Assembly: GCF_007558815.1 (NCBI RefSeq) | Contig: NZ_VLTJ01000025.1 | Location: forward strand, 1-64,000 | Reading direction: 5' to 3' | Source: Verticiella sediminum | Lineage (GTDB): Bacteria > Pseudomonadota > Gammaproteobacteria > Burkholderiales > Burkholderiaceae_B | Length of the DNA stretch: 64,000 nucleotides | In this document: positions 1 through 8,408 of the stretch, one piece after another | Position numbering within the stretch: position 1 is the first letter of the stretch | Layout: every line of letters starts with the position of its first letter | Notes under the pieces: generated by a model | Database searches by the model: none | Seen by the model: the letters and a program-made list of their open reading frames with translations, nothing else | Told to the model about the DNA's origin: nothing | Position numbers and translations under genes: made by a program

Positions 1-150
1 ACCTGGCGATCGTGCCGGCCAGAACAGGGCCAGGCAGGGCTGGAGATACGCTTCGAGTGCATCTTTCCAGCGCCCGTCGTGGTCGGCCTCGGGGGCCGCG
101 TGCGGGTAGGGTTCGGGCAGCGGATCGCCTGGCGGCAAGGCAGCGGGCAT
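1..150 (-). CDS. Rpn-like PD-(D/E)XK nuclease/transposase family protein, 5' fragment
   Basis: Fifty codons are present, starting at the ATG at 150-148 and open to the left edge. An AGGAG ribosome binding site lies 5 bases before the start, which supports real translation. The predicted protein has a Pro-rich N-terminus, then a segment DGRWKDALEAYLQPCLALFW. That segment resembles the conserved opening of Rpn/YhgA-type recombination-promoting nucleases (D..WK.AL..Y...FL..F.P). The catalytic domain would lie beyond the window, so function rests on this short match. Family assignment is inference from one motif; the gene call is firmer because of start and RBS. Confidence 0.55.
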   Translation of the reverse strand, partial: MPAALPPGDPLPEPYPHAAPEADHDGRWKDALEAYLQPCLALFWPARSPG

Positions 151-247
151 GTCGTCTCCTGGGAAGACGACAGCCTACGGCCGCCAGCGCTCCCGTGCCG
201 CACAAGTGCGGCGGATGGCACGCAGTGGTTTTTTGCCGCCGGCGCCG

Positions 248-310
248 GGCCGCCCCAAGGCAAAAAGCGCCCCCTTGGGGGGGCAGCCAGCCGAAGGCGC
301 AGCGTGGGGG
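248..310 (-). repeat. dispersed palindromic repeat, copy 1
   Basis: Read on the minus strand this has the order CCCCCACGCT, a TTCG-containing spacer, CTGCCCCCC, a short G-run, and a terminal GGGCGGCC-like block. The same order is seen at 31386-31575, and related copies at 30388-30541 and 58584-58622. It contains a stem of CCCCAAGG (253-260) with CCTTGGGG (273-280). Such elements are frequent between genes in Burkholderiales. The role is unknown; here it lies between the Rpn-like gene and the tctA terminator. Confidence 0.6.
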
Positions 311-315
311 CACAT

Positions 316-350
316 AAAAAAAAACCCCCATACGCTGTCCCGTATGGGGG
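316..350 (-). terminator. rho-independent terminator after tctBA
   Basis: A perfect 10-base-pair stem (325-334 with 341-350, loop CTGTCC) is followed on the minus strand by nine U residues (316-324). It lies about 120 bases past the tctA stop and is the strongest intrinsic terminator in the window. The rest of 351-471 shows nothing I can name. Confidence 0.85.
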
Positions 351-471
351 TCGACGGCGACCGTCTGAGGGGGATCGACGCCCGCCTGCCGAAGAAACTG
401 GCCCGTGCATACCGCGAAAGCCGCACCGGTCATGGATGGACAACCCGGCATTGCCGGGGTTCCCGTTATTT

Positions 472-1992
472 TCAGTTCACGCCCGCCATCTGTTTCTGGC
501 GTGCGCGCTTGCGGTAGAACGACCATGCCAGGCCCAGGATCAGGGCCAGACCGGCGGCCAGGAAGCCCGCGCTGATCGGCCGCGAGACGAACACCACCAT
601 GTCGCCGCGCGAGAGCAGCAGGGCACGGCGGAAGTTCTCCTCGACCATGGGGCCGAGCACGAAGCCGAGCAGCAGCGGCGCAGCTTCGAAGCGCAGCCGC
701 ATGAAGAGGTAGCCCACCAGGCCGAACAGCAGCACCATGTTCACGTCGAACAGGTTGTTGTTGGTCGAGTAGACCCCCACGCAGACGAAGAACAGCGCCG
801 TCGGGAAGAGGAACTTGTAGGGCACCGAGAGCAGTCGGATCCACATGCCGATGAGCGGCAGGTTCAGGACCAGCAGCAGGATGTTGCCGACCCAGAAGCT
901 GGCGATCAGGCCCCAGAAGATGTCGCCGTGCTCGACGATCATCTGCGGACCGGGCTGGATGCCGTGGATGATGAGCGCGCCCAGCATCAGGGCCATCACC
1001 GGGTCGCCCGGGATGCCCAGGCTCATGGTCGGGATGAAGCCGGTCTGCGTACCCGCCGAGCAGGCGGCCTCGGGCGAGGCCACGCCTTCGATCGCGCCGC
1101 GCCCGAAGCGCTTCGGCTCCTTGGCGACCTTCTTCTCGGTGGCGTAGGCGATGAACGAGGCGATCGTCGGGCCCGTGCCGGGCAGCACGCCGAACAGCGA
1201 GCCGATGGCCGTGCCGCGCACGAGTGCGCCGCGCGACTGCTTGATATCGCCCTTCTCGGGACGCAGCGACTTCATCGAGACTCTGCCGCTGCCCTCGACC
1301 TTCACCGCCGCCTTCATCTTGTTCACGTTGCGCAGGATGTCGGCGATGCCGAACAGACCCATGGCGAGCGCGACCAGCGAAAGGCCGTCGGACAGCTCCA
1401 TGATGCCGAAGTTAAAGCGCATCACGCCCGAGTTGACGTCGGTGCCGACCACGCCCAGCAGCAGGCCGAGCGCGACCATGGCCACGCCCTTGACGGCCGA
1501 GCCCTTGGCGAGCGTCGCGCCGGCGAGCAGGCCGACCACCATCATCGAGAAGTACTCGGCGGGGCCGAACTTGAAGGCCACCTCGGTAAGCAGCGGCGTG
1601 AACAGGATCATGGTGACGATCCCGACTGTCGCGCCGCAGAACGAGGAGAACATCAGCATGAACAGCGCCGAACCGGCCTTGCCCTGTCGGGCGAGCGGGT
1701 TGCCGTCCAGGCAGGCGACCGCGTGCGAGGCGGTGCCCGGCATGTTCAGCATGATCGAGGTGATCCCCCCGCCGTACTGCGAGCCGTAGTAGATGCCGGC
1801 CAGCATCACCAACGCCGCGGTCGGCGTCATGGTGTAGGTCAGCGGCAGCAGCATGGAGATCGCGGCCAGCACGCCCATGCCCGGCAGCACGCCGATCAGG
1901 TTGCCCATGAACACGCCGAAGGCGGCCCACATCAGGTTGTAGGGCTGAAAGGCAACCCCGAAACCCATTATCAAATTGTCGAGCAGCTCCAT
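472..1992 (-). CDS. tctA: tripartite tricarboxylate transporter permease, TctA family
   Basis: 506 residues, full length for the large membrane subunit of TTT carriers, which use ion gradients and a periplasmic Bug protein to import carboxylates such as citrate. About 10-12 hydrophobic segments are visible. The N-terminal glycine-rich GVLPGMG motif (about 36-42) and a second copy, GVLPGTG, near 268-274 are the two pseudo-repeated signature loops of the family. It follows tctB with a 4-base gap, so the two are surely cotranscribed. No tctC-like binding protein gene lies in this cluster, so the pair must use one encoded elsewhere. Substrate cannot be read from sequence; the adjacent TctDE system suggests a tricarboxylate. 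Confidence 0.93.
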   Translation of the reverse strand: MELLDNLIMGFGVAFQPYNLMWAAFGVFMGNLIGVLPGMGVLAAISMLLPLTYTMTPTAALVMLAGIYYGSQYGGGITSIMLNMPGTASHAVACLDGNPLARQGKAGSALFMLMFSSFCGATVGIVTMILFTPLLTEVAFKFGPAEYFSMMVVGLLAGATLAKGSAVKGVAMVALGLLLGVVGTDVNSGVMRFNFGIMELSDGLSLVALAMGLFGIADILRNVNKMKAAVKVEGSGRVSMKSLRPEKGDIKQSRGALVRGTAIGSLFGVLPGTGPTIASFIAYATEKKVAKEPKRFGRGAIEGVASPEAACSAGTQTGFIPTMSLGIPGDPVMALMLGALIIHGIQPGPQMIVEHGDIFWGLIASFWVGNILLLVLNLPLIGMWIRLLSVPYKFLFPTALFFVCVGVYSTNNNLFDVNMVLLFGLVGYLFMRLRFEAAPLLLGFVLGPMVEENFRRALLLSRGDMVVFVSRPISAGFLAAGLALILGLAWSFYRKRARQKQMAGVN

Positions 1993-1996
1993 GGCG

Positions 1997-2470
1997 TCAC
2001 CCCCAACGGAAGAGCGGGAACTGCAGTTGCAGGAAGTACGAGAAGATGATCGTACCCACCACGGTCACCCCCAGTGCCAGGAGCAGCGCGTGCAGCGGTT
2101 TCTGGTCTCGATCGCCCATGGCGGCGATGAGGACCAGCGCGAAGGTCGCCGGCACGAGGCCGCCGACATGACCAAGGAAGATGAAGGCGATCACCCCGGC
2201 GATGATGCAGCCCCAGCCGCGCCAGTCGGGCGGGTCGCCGCTGATGTCGTGTTCCATGTCTTCCTCGGCGACGGGGTCGGCCGTCAGGGCGATCAGGATG
2301 CCCAGGCCGACGAGCAGCACGCCCAGGGCGACCGGGAAGAACCCCGGACCCATGCGTGCCAGCGTACCGATGGTGTATCGGCTGCCTTCGACAATGGCGC
2401 CGAGGCCGAGCAGGACGACGACGCCTCCCCCGAGGAGATCGCTCCTGCTCTTGTGTCTCAACCAATTCAT
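1997..2470 (-). CDS. tctB: tripartite tricarboxylate transporter small permease, TctB family
   Basis: 157 residues with four hydrophobic segments (about 15-30, 40-60, 84-104 and 125-150), the size and topology of the small TTT membrane subunit that pairs with TctA. The ATG at 2470 gives a conventional start with a short cytoplasmic, basic N-terminus. It is first in the tctB-tctA pair. Its upstream region (2471-2633) separates it from the TctE kinase gene on the same strand and should hold its promoter, though I could not pick out a convincing one. The usual tctC gene, normally first in such operons, is absent. Confidence 0.88.
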   Translation of the reverse strand: MNWLRHKSRSDLLGGGVVVLLGLGAIVEGSRYTIGTLARMGPGFFPVALGVLLVGLGILIALTADPVAEEDMEHDISGDPPDWRGWGCIIAGVIAFIFLGHVGGLVPATFALVLIAAMGDRDQKPLHALLLALGVTVVGTIIFSYFLQLQFPLFRWG

Positions 2471-2576
2471 TCGTTTCCCTCTCTATGGCCGGCAAGGCGA
2501 GGAGCCCGCAGCCGGCTGGGTATTTCTCTGGAAGTGTGGCCGGCTGCCCTGAAGACGAAGGCGCACGACTCTGCTT

Positions 2577-2598
2577 TTTTTCTCCGCAAAGAGAAAAA
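2577..2598. other. A/T-flanked hairpin between tctE and tctB
   Basis: TTTTTCTC (2577-2584) and GAGAAAAA (2591-2598) form an 8-base-pair stem around a six-base loop, with extra T residues on the left side. It lies between the tctE stop and the tctB start. It may attenuate read-through from the TctDE genes but lacks a canonical U-tract outside the stem. Confidence 0.3.
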
Positions 2599-2633
2599 CG
2601 TGCAGGATACGAAGGGAGACTTTCAGTCGGCTT

Positions 2634-4154
2634 TCAGGGGGCGTGCTGCGATGCAACACGCGAGAGCGGTAGGCGAATGGTGGCGTCCAGCCCGACATTC
2701 CCCTGGGCATCGGAGTCTCCGTCGCCTAGGGTGATGTCCCCGTTGTCGCGTTGCACAAAGGCACGTGCGATGGCCAGGCCGAGCCCGGCGCCGCCGCCTT
2801 CGGGGGCGGGAGCCAGGCGCGCGAAACGGTCGAAGGCTTCCTCTCGCCGCTCGGCGGGGATGCCGGGGCCGTTGTCGGTCACGCGGAGCCAGCCGAAGCC
2901 GCCGGCCTCGCCGCAGGCCAGCGAGATCTGCCCGCCGCGCGGCGTGTACTCGAGCGCGTTGTGCAACAGGTTGGCGACGGCCTCGCGAATGCCGTCGGCA
3001 TGCCCGCGGACCCAGGCGGCACCGTCCTCGTCGCCCTCCCAGCCCAGGTCGATGCCGCGCTGGTCGGCCATCGGCAGGTACTCGATCAGCACGTCGCGTC
3101 CGCAGGCGGCCAGATCGAAGGCCGCCGGGCCGGCCTGCGGCGTATGGCGCGCCAGGGCCAGGCTGAGCAGTTGCGTGGTGAGGCGGCGGGTCTTGTCCAG
3201 GCGCGCGATGAGGGCGCGCACGCTTTCGCGCATGCGCTGTGGATCGGACTCGCGCAGCGCATACTCGGCCTGCGTGAGCATCACGGTCAACGGCGTGCGC
3301 AACTGATGCGAGGCGTCGGCGAGGAACTGGGTCTGCTCGTCCACCATGGCCTGCTGGCGCCGGATGTGATGATTCACGGCCTCCACCAGCGGCGCCACTT
3401 CGCCGGGCACCGCCGAGGCGTCCAGCGGCGTGGCATCGTCGGGCGCCCGCGCGGCCACCTCTGCCCGCAGGCGCACCAGCGGCCGCAGCCCCCAGCTCAC
3501 CCCCAGCCACAGCAGCAAGGCCATGACCAGCAGCACGCGCACGTCGCGCCAGGTCTCCTGGCGCCATGCGGAGCTCTCCGCGTTGGTTCGCTCGGCGTTG
3601 CTCTGCGCGGCCTGGATCAACACGAAGGCGGGCCCGCGCGGGGTGACGACCGGGCGCACCTGAGCCGCGACGCGCATCGGCTCGCCCTCGACCATGGCGT
3701 CGAAGAAGGCCATGCCGGGCGCGGCAGCCTCGCGCCAATCGGGCGGCAGCGGCAGCTCGGCGTCGCCGATGAGGGCCTTGGCCGCAGCGAGCGCGGTGGT
3801 GGGATCGGCCAGCGGGTCCGCCCCCAGCCGCTGGATCTGGTAGCGCACCGGCGTCTCGCTGCTGCCGATCACCTTGTAGGCGATGGCCGCGGTATCCACG
3901 TCGAGCTGCCCGTTGGCCTCGAGATGCACGCTGCGCCCGAGCACGCCCATGGGCACGCGCAAGGCGCCGTCGTAGACGGCGCGCGCCATGTCGCGCAGCG
4001 TGTGATAGTCGTTGTAGCGATCGAGCGCGAGCGAGCCGAGCATGCCGGGCAGCAGCAGGCAGAGCAGCATGCCCTTGAGGCTCAGGCGATAGCGGCGCAT
4101 CGCCGGGCCGCTGGCCTCGCCGGGCTTGCGCCGCCTGGCGCGTGAGCCGTACAT
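2634..4154 (-). CDS. tctE: sensor histidine kinase, TctE/BctE-like
   Basis: 506 residues. Order: membrane segment about 25-43, periplasmic 2CSK_N-type sensor region about 45-195, second membrane segment about 206-224, HAMP, HisKA with the phosphorylated His at about 283 (SHQLRTPL), and HATPase_c with an N box near 395-400 and G boxes DNGPGIP and GGGAGLGLAIA. This matches TctE kinases, which sense extracellular tricarboxylates and control the TTT operon. It starts 13 bases after the tctD stop, so regulator and kinase are cotranscribed. A start 18 codons later (ATG at 4100) is possible and would remove an unusual basic leader; the RBS does not decide. TctBA immediately downstream is the obvious target. 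Confidence 0.9.
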   Translation of the reverse strand: MYGSRARRRKPGEASGPAMRRYRLSLKGMLLCLLLPGMLGSLALDRYNDYHTLRDMARAVYDGALRVPMGVLGRSVHLEANGQLDVDTAAIAYKVIGSSETPVRYQIQRLGADPLADPTTALAAAKALIGDAELPLPPDWREAAAPGMAFFDAMVEGEPMRVAAQVRPVVTPRGPAFVLIQAAQSNAERTNAESSAWRQETWRDVRVLLVMALLLWLGVSWGLRPLVRLRAEVAARAPDDATPLDASAVPGEVAPLVEAVNHHIRRQQAMVDEQTQFLADASHQLRTPLTVMLTQAEYALRESDPQRMRESVRALIARLDKTRRLTTQLLSLALARHTPQAGPAAFDLAACGRDVLIEYLPMADQRGIDLGWEGDEDGAAWVRGHADGIREAVANLLHNALEYTPRGGQISLACGEAGGFGWLRVTDNGPGIPAERREEAFDRFARLAPAPEGGGAGLGLAIARAFVQRDNGDITLGDGDSDAQGNVGLDATIRLPLSRVASQHAP

Positions 4155-4167
4155 CGAGCGCCCGGGT

Positions 4168-4848
4168 TCAGGACGGCTCGGCGGAGCCGGCCTTCAGCAT
4201 GTAGCCAAGCCCGCGCACCGTGACGACGTTCACGCCGCTGTCGGCGAGCTTCTTGCGCAGCCGGTGCATGACCACCTCGATGGCGTCGGGACCCGCGTCG
4301 CTCTGCATCTCGAATACCTTGTCGAAGAGCTGGGCCTTGGTGACCGGCTTGCCGAAACGCTGCACGAGGGCGGCCAGCGCAGCACGCTCGCGCGGCGTGA
4401 GGGCGAGCAGATCGCCGTCGAGCGAGAAGCTGCGTGTCTCGCTGTCGAACACCAGGCGGCCGTATTGCACGCGCGTGCTGCGCTGGCCGCGGCCGCGCCG
4501 ACCCAGCGCCGTGAGCCGCGCCTCGAGCTCGGCCAGCGCGAAGGGCTTGGTGAGAAAGTCGTCGGCGCCCAGGTTCAGCCCGCGCACGCGGTCGTCGAGC
4601 GCCCCCTGGGCCGTGAGGATCAGCACCGGCGTGGTGTCGCCGCCCTCGCGCAGCTCGCGCAGCCACACCAGGCCGTGGGTGTCGGGCAGGCGCAGGTCGA
4701 GCACGATGGCGTCGTACTCGGTGGTCGTGACCATGGCGCGCGCGCTGCGCACGTCGGGCGCGCGGTCCGGCACGAACCCGCTCTGCGCGAGCGCGCGCAG
4801 CAGCCAGTTGGCGAGGTCTTCCTCGTCTTCGACGACCAGCAGCCTCAT
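4168..4848 (-). CDS. tctD: response regulator, OmpR family, TctD-like
   Basis: 226 residues from the ATG at 4848. The receiver domain covers about 1-118 with acidic pocket E8/D9, phosphoacceptor D51 and conserved K101. An OmpR/PhoB winged helix follows (about 128-222). TctD proteins activate citrate/tricarboxylate carriers after phosphorylation by TctE. The open frame extends upstream to 5115, but that part is antisense-like and overlaps rppH, so the start giving MRLLVVEDE is preferred. The rppH stop is only 4 bases upstream, so tctDE may be read from the rppH promoter. Confidence 0.93.
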   Translation of the reverse strand: MRLLVVEDEEDLANWLLRALAQSGFVPDRAPDVRSARAMVTTTEYDAIVLDLRLPDTHGLVWLRELREGGDTTPVLILTAQGALDDRVRGLNLGADDFLTKPFALAELEARLTALGRRGRGQRSTRVQYGRLVFDSETRSFSLDGDLLALTPRERAALAALVQRFGKPVTKAQLFDKVFEMQSDAGPDAIEVVMHRLRKKLADSGVNVVTVRGLGYMLKAGSAEPS

Positions 4849-4852
4849 CGGC

Positions 4853-5479
4853 TCACGCCCGTTCGAGCAGGCGCCTGGCGCACAGCTCGCCGGGCCCAAG
4901 CACGCCCGGCTCGCCCGCTGCGGAGCCGCCCGAGCGCACCGGCGCGGCGTCCAGGCGGGGCCGCGCACCATGCATGTGCTGGCGCAGATAGCGTGTCTCG
5001 CTGCCGCGCCGGAACAGGATGGCGGACAACTCGTTGAGCGCCTCGGTGTAGACGTCGCGCTTGAACTCGATGACCGCGTCGAGCGGCACCCAGTATTCAT
5101 TCCAGCGCCAGGCATCGAACTCCGGGTGCTTGGTCGCGCGCAGCGAGACGTCGGAATCGCGCCCCAGCATGCGCAGCAGGAACCAGATCTGCTTCTGCCC
5201 CTTGTAGTGACCGCGCCATTCGCGGCGTACGAAGCGATCCGGCACGGTGTAGCGCAGCCAGTTGCGCGTGCGCCCCAGGATGCGGACGTGTTCCGGCCTC
5301 AACCCGACTTCTTCATGCAGCTCGCGGAACATGGCCTGCACCGGGCTTTCACCGTGCTTGATCCCGCCTTGCGGGAATTGCCAAGCGTGTTCGCGTATCC
5401 GCTTACCCCAGAAAACCTCGTTTTTTTGATTGACGAGGATGATGCCGACGTTGGGACGGTAGCCTTCACGATCCAGCAT
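4853..5479 (-). CDS. rppH: RNA pyrophosphohydrolase RppH (Nudix)
   Basis: 208 residues. The N-terminus [13 protein letters not shown] is characteristic of RppH/NudH, and the Nudix box spans about 37-59 with the REL.EE.GL core. RppH removes pyrophosphate from 5'-triphosphorylated mRNA ends and starts RNA decay. I chose ATG 5479 because a GGAGG site (5485-5489) sits 5 bases before it; the GTG at 5485 overlaps that site. The C-terminal tail after about residue 160 is Ala/Arg/Gly-rich and longer than in E. coli RppH (176 residues). It is divergent from proS and probably heads an rppH-tctD-tctE unit, an arrangement worth noting because the functions are unrelated. Confidence 0.95.
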   Translation of the reverse strand: MLDREGYRPNVGIILVNQKNEVFWGKRIREHAWQFPQGGIKHGESPVQAMFRELHEEVGLRPEHVRILGRTRNWLRYTVPDRFVRREWRGHYKGQKQIWFLLRMLGRDSDVSLRATKHPEFDAWRWNEYWVPLDAVIEFKRDVYTEALNELSAILFRRGSETRYLRQHMHGARPRLDAAPVRSGGSAAGEPGVLGPGELCARRLLERA

Positions 5480-5485
5480 GGCCAC

Positions 5486-5594
5486 CTCCAGTAATTTCTA
5501 TACAATTGAAATCGATTATATCGATGACCTCGCCACCCTGCGAGGTCTTTCCTTTTCCCTACGGCCCAGCCCGGGCCAGCCTCTCCAGCCCGCG
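5486..5594. promoter_or_regulatory. divergent rppH/proS promoter region
   Basis: The 5490-5525 stretch is markedly AT-rich for this genome. A perfect TATAAT occurs on the minus strand (5520-5515), suited to rppH, though no good -35 is visible at the usual distance. It lies within the near-palindrome ATCGATTATATCGAT (5511-5525). No proS promoter can be assigned with confidence. Confidence 0.4.
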
Positions 5595-7328
5595 ATGCGC
5601 GCCTCCAAATACCACATCAACACCCTGAAAGAAGCTCCTTCCGACGCCGAAGTGGTCAGCCATAAGCTGATGACCCGGGCCGGCATGATCCGCAAGCTCG
5701 CCGGGGGCATCTATACCTATATGCCGCTGGGCCTGCGCGTGATCCGCAAGGTGGAGGCCATCGTGCGCGAGGAAATGCAGGCGGCCGGCGCCATCGAGCT
5801 TCTGATGCCGGTGGTACAGCCCGCCGAGCTCTGGATGGAGTCGGGCCGTTGGGAACAATATGGCCCCGAACTGCTGCGGATCAAGGATCGCCACCAGCGC
5901 GACTTCGTGCTGCAGCCCACCTCCGAAGAAGTCATCACCGACATCGCGCGCGCCGAGATCCATAGCTGGCGCCAGTTGCCGCTCAACTTCTTTCACATCC
6001 AGACCAAGTTCCGCGACGAGCGCCGCCCGCGCTTCGGCGTGATGCGCGGGCGCGAGTTCACCATGAAGGACGCCTACTCCTTCGACCGCGACGAGGCCGG
6101 CGCCCAGGCGAGCTACGACATCATGTATCAGGCCTACATGCGCATCTTCCAGCGCCTGGGCCTGGAGTTCCGTGCCGTCGCGGCCGACACCGGCTCCATC
6201 GGCGGCTCGCGCAGCCACGAGTTCCAGGTCATCGCCGACACCGGCGAGGACCTGCTCGTCTACAACCCCGAGTCGGACTACGCCGCCAACATCGAGTTGG
6301 CGGAAGCCGTGGCGCTGGCAAGCGAGCGGCCGCCCGCGCGCGACGCCCTCGAGCGTGCCCCGACTCCCGGCGCGGCCAAGTGCGAGGACGTGGCCGCGCT
6401 GCTCAAGCTGCCGCTCACGCGGACGGTCAAGTCGATCGTGCTCGCCACCGACGGCGACGAGGGCGCGCAGATCTGGCTGCTGATGCTGCGCGGCGATCAC
6501 GAACTCAACGAGATCAAGGCGGGCAAGGTGCCCGGGCTGGATCAGGGCTTTCGCTTCGCCACCGAGGCCGAGATCATCGAGCACTTCGGCTGCGAGCCGG
6601 GCTATCTCGGCCCCATCGGCACCGCCAGGCCGGTACGCGTGATCGCCGACCGCACAGTCGCCAACATGAGCGACTTCGTCTGCGGCGCCAATGCGCGCGA
6701 TTTCCACTACACCGGCGTGAACTGGGGCCGCGACGTGCCCGAGCCCGAGCGGGTGGCCGACCTGCGCAACGTGGTCGCCGGCGACCCCGCGCCGGACGGC
6801 AAGGGCACGCTCGCCATCCAGCGCGGCATCGAGGTGGGCCACGTGTTCTTCCTCGGCACCAAATACTCCAAGGCGCTCAACGCCACCTTCCTGGACGAGA
6901 ACGGCAAGCCGGCAGTGATGCAGATGGGCTGCTACGGCATCGGCATCACCCGCATCGTCGGCGCCGCCATCGAGCAGAACCATGACGAGCGCGGCATCGT
7001 CTGGCCCATGGCGCTGGCGCCGTTCCAGGTGGTGGTCTGCCCGGTGGGCTGGGGCAAGAGCGAGGCCGTGCGTTCGGCGGCGACCGAACTCTACGAAGCG
7101 CTGCTGGCGCAGGGCGTGGAGGCCGTGCTCGACGACCGCGACCTGCGCCCGGGCAGCATGTTCGCCGACTGGGAGCTCGTCGGCGTGCCCCTGCGCGTGA
7201 CCATCGGCGATCGCGGCCTGAAGGACGGTGTGGTCGAGGTCCAGGCGCGCCGCGACGCCGAGGCCGCCAAGGTGCCGGCCGGCGAGGCGCTGGGCGAGGT
7301 GCTGGCGCGCATGCGCACACTCGCCTGA
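5595..7328 (+). CDS. proS: prolyl-tRNA synthetase, class II, bacterial type
   Basis: 577 residues, the usual length of bacterial-type ProS. It charges tRNA-Pro and carries an inserted editing domain between class II motifs 2 and 3. The reading frame extends upstream to 5478, but the conserved beginning [19 protein letters not shown] fixes the start at 5595. Motif 2 is around residues 135-160 (FRDE.RPR.G.MR.REF.MKD), the editing domain about 225-400, and the anticodon-binding domain the last 110 residues. It is monocistronic, bounded by a divergent promoter region and a strong hairpin. Nothing unusual. Confidence 0.97.
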   Translation: MRASKYHINTLKEAPSDAEVVSHKLMTRAGMIRKLAGGIYTYMPLGLRVIRKVEAIVREEMQAAGAIELLMPVVQPAELWMESGRWEQYGPELLRIKDRHQRDFVLQPTSEEVITDIARAEIHSWRQLPLNFFHIQTKFRDERRPRFGVMRGREFTMKDAYSFDRDEAGAQASYDIMYQAYMRIFQRLGLEFRAVAADTGSIGGSRSHEFQVIADTGEDLLVYNPESDYAANIELAEAVALASERPPARDALERAPTPGAAKCEDVAALLKLPLTRTVKSIVLATDGDEGAQIWLLMLRGDHELNEIKAGKVPGLDQGFRFATEAEIIEHFGCEPGYLGPIGTARPVRVIADRTVANMSDFVCGANARDFHYTGVNWGRDVPEPERVADLRNVVAGDPAPDGKGTLAIQRGIEVGHVFFLGTKYSKALNATFLDENGKPAVMQMGCYGIGITRIVGAAIEQNHDERGIVWPMALAPFQVVVCPVGWGKSEAVRSAATELYEALLAQGVEAVLDDRDLRPGSMFADWELVGVPLRVTIGDRGLKDGVVEVQARRDAEAAKVPAGEALGEVLARMRTLA

Positions 7329-7345
7329 TCCGGTTCGCTTGACCG

Positions 7346-7380
7346 GACTCGCCCGCCCGGCCCCGCCGGGCGGGCGAGTC
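7346..7380. terminator. bidirectional terminator between proS and 7392-7778
   Basis: A perfect 15-base-pair GC-rich stem (7346-7360 with 7366-7380) with a 5-base loop lies between two converging genes. There is no U-tract, so it may work as a structural or rho-assisted stop for both. Confidence 0.7.
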
Positions 7381-7391
7381 CCGCGCGCAGT

Positions 7392-7778
7392 TCAGCGCAG
7401 AAAGAAGCCGCTGACCCTGCCGTCGGGCGTCATGCTCACCGTCGCCAGCCAGTCGTCCGCGCCCTGGCCGGGCGTCACCTTCCACACCCCCATGACCTGG
7501 CCGCCGCGCCGGATGTCGCCGAGCCGCTGCAGTTCATAGCCGGCCTTCAGGGCCGGGCCCACCTGCGCCGCCACCTCGCCGAACTGCGCCTGCGGGATGG
7601 CCGCGAACTCCGGCGTGCCGCGTGCGACGAAGCCCGCATGGTCCGTGCTCGCCAGCGCCTGCAGCATCTGGTCCACGGCTGGCCTTTCGTCGGCTTCGCC
7701 GGCGGTCCAGCCCGCCAACGGGGTCATCGCCAAACCGGCGACCAGCGCCCACGCGGCGCTCCGTATCCCGAATCCCAT
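7392..7778 (-). CDS. small secreted protein of unknown function
   Basis: 128 residues from ATG 7778, preceded by AGGAG at 8 bases. A signal peptide is clear (basic start, hydrophobic 8-22, cleavage near the Ala-rich GWTAGEA). The mature part, about 100 residues, ends with a G.WKV....G.DDWLATVSM..DGRVSGFF.R pattern, similar in style to DUF3887-type periplasmic domains found alone or fused to other proteins. I do not recognise a function. The open frame upstream to 8123 is not part of the gene. It converges on proS and is divergent from the DUF2306 operon. Confidence 0.75.
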   Translation of the reverse strand: MGFGIRSAAWALVAGLAMTPLAGWTAGEADERPAVDQMLQALASTDHAGFVARGTPEFAAIPQAQFGEVAAQVGPALKAGYELQRLGDIRRGGQVMGVWKVTPGQGADDWLATVSMTPDGRVSGFFLR

Positions 7779-8015
7779 CTTTTCACGCTCCTGTCGCGTT
7801 GTTGATCTGCATCGGCGTGGCACACTCGCCGCGCCATCCGTGCGGGCGCTCGACGCCCGGCAGGACAGGCTGGCGGGCAGCACCGGATGTGCCCGCCGTT
7901 CGTCGCCGCCGGCCACGGTTCGCGGCGTCCCGGCGCCGTTCGTCGCATCGCCCTTGCTCACCCGCCCGCGCATGCGCAAGCTGTGCCCCATCGCCTCTGT
8001 CGCTGGAGTCCCCGC

Positions 8016-8408
8016 ATGCCACATGCTCTCACCCCCTGGATGATCGTCCATCTCGCCGCCGCCGTGGCGGCCATAGTACTGGGCGCCACGGTCTTTCTGC
8101 GCCGCAAGGGTTCGCGCTCGCATCGTCGGCTGGGCCGCGCCTGGGCCGTGCTGATGCTGATCGTGATCGGTTCATCGTTCCTGATCCGCACGGGCGGCCA
8201 TTACTCCTGGCTGCACCTGCTGTCCGTCGGCAGCCTGGCCGCCCTGGTGCTGGCCGTTTATCATGCCCGCAAACACAACCTGCGCGCGCATCGCTCGGCC
8301 ATGCTCGGCCTGTACGTCGGCGGCCTGGTCATCGCTGGCATCTTCACCCTGCTGCCCTCGCGGGTACTGGGCTGGCATCTCTGGAACGCCCTCGGATGGC
8401 TGAGTTGA
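8016..8408 (+). CDS. DUF2306-type four-helix membrane protein
   Basis: 130 residues with four hydrophobic segments and short basic loops (RRKGSRSHRRLGRAW near 30-45), as in DUF2306/predicted membrane proteins of unknown function. ATG 8016 has a GGAG site 7 bases upstream; the open frame to 7887 lacks conserved content. The next gene starts inside this one (13-base overlap), so it is translationally tied to the LytS-type kinase. By position it could be an accessory sensor or a target of that two-component pair; this is inference only. Confidence 0.75.
   Translation: MPHALTPWMIVHLAAAVAAIVLGATVFLRRKGSRSHRRLGRAWAVLMLIVIGSSFLIRTGGHYSWLHLLSVGSLAALVLAVYHARKHNLRAHRSAMLGLYVGGLVIAGIFTLLPSRVLGWHLWNALGWLS

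Noticed and set aside
5478-5594. A 39-codon N-terminal extension of prolyl-tRNA synthetase.
   Set aside because: The conserved beginning MRASKYHIN at 5595 fits the family, and the extension overlaps the divergent promoter and rppH RBS region.
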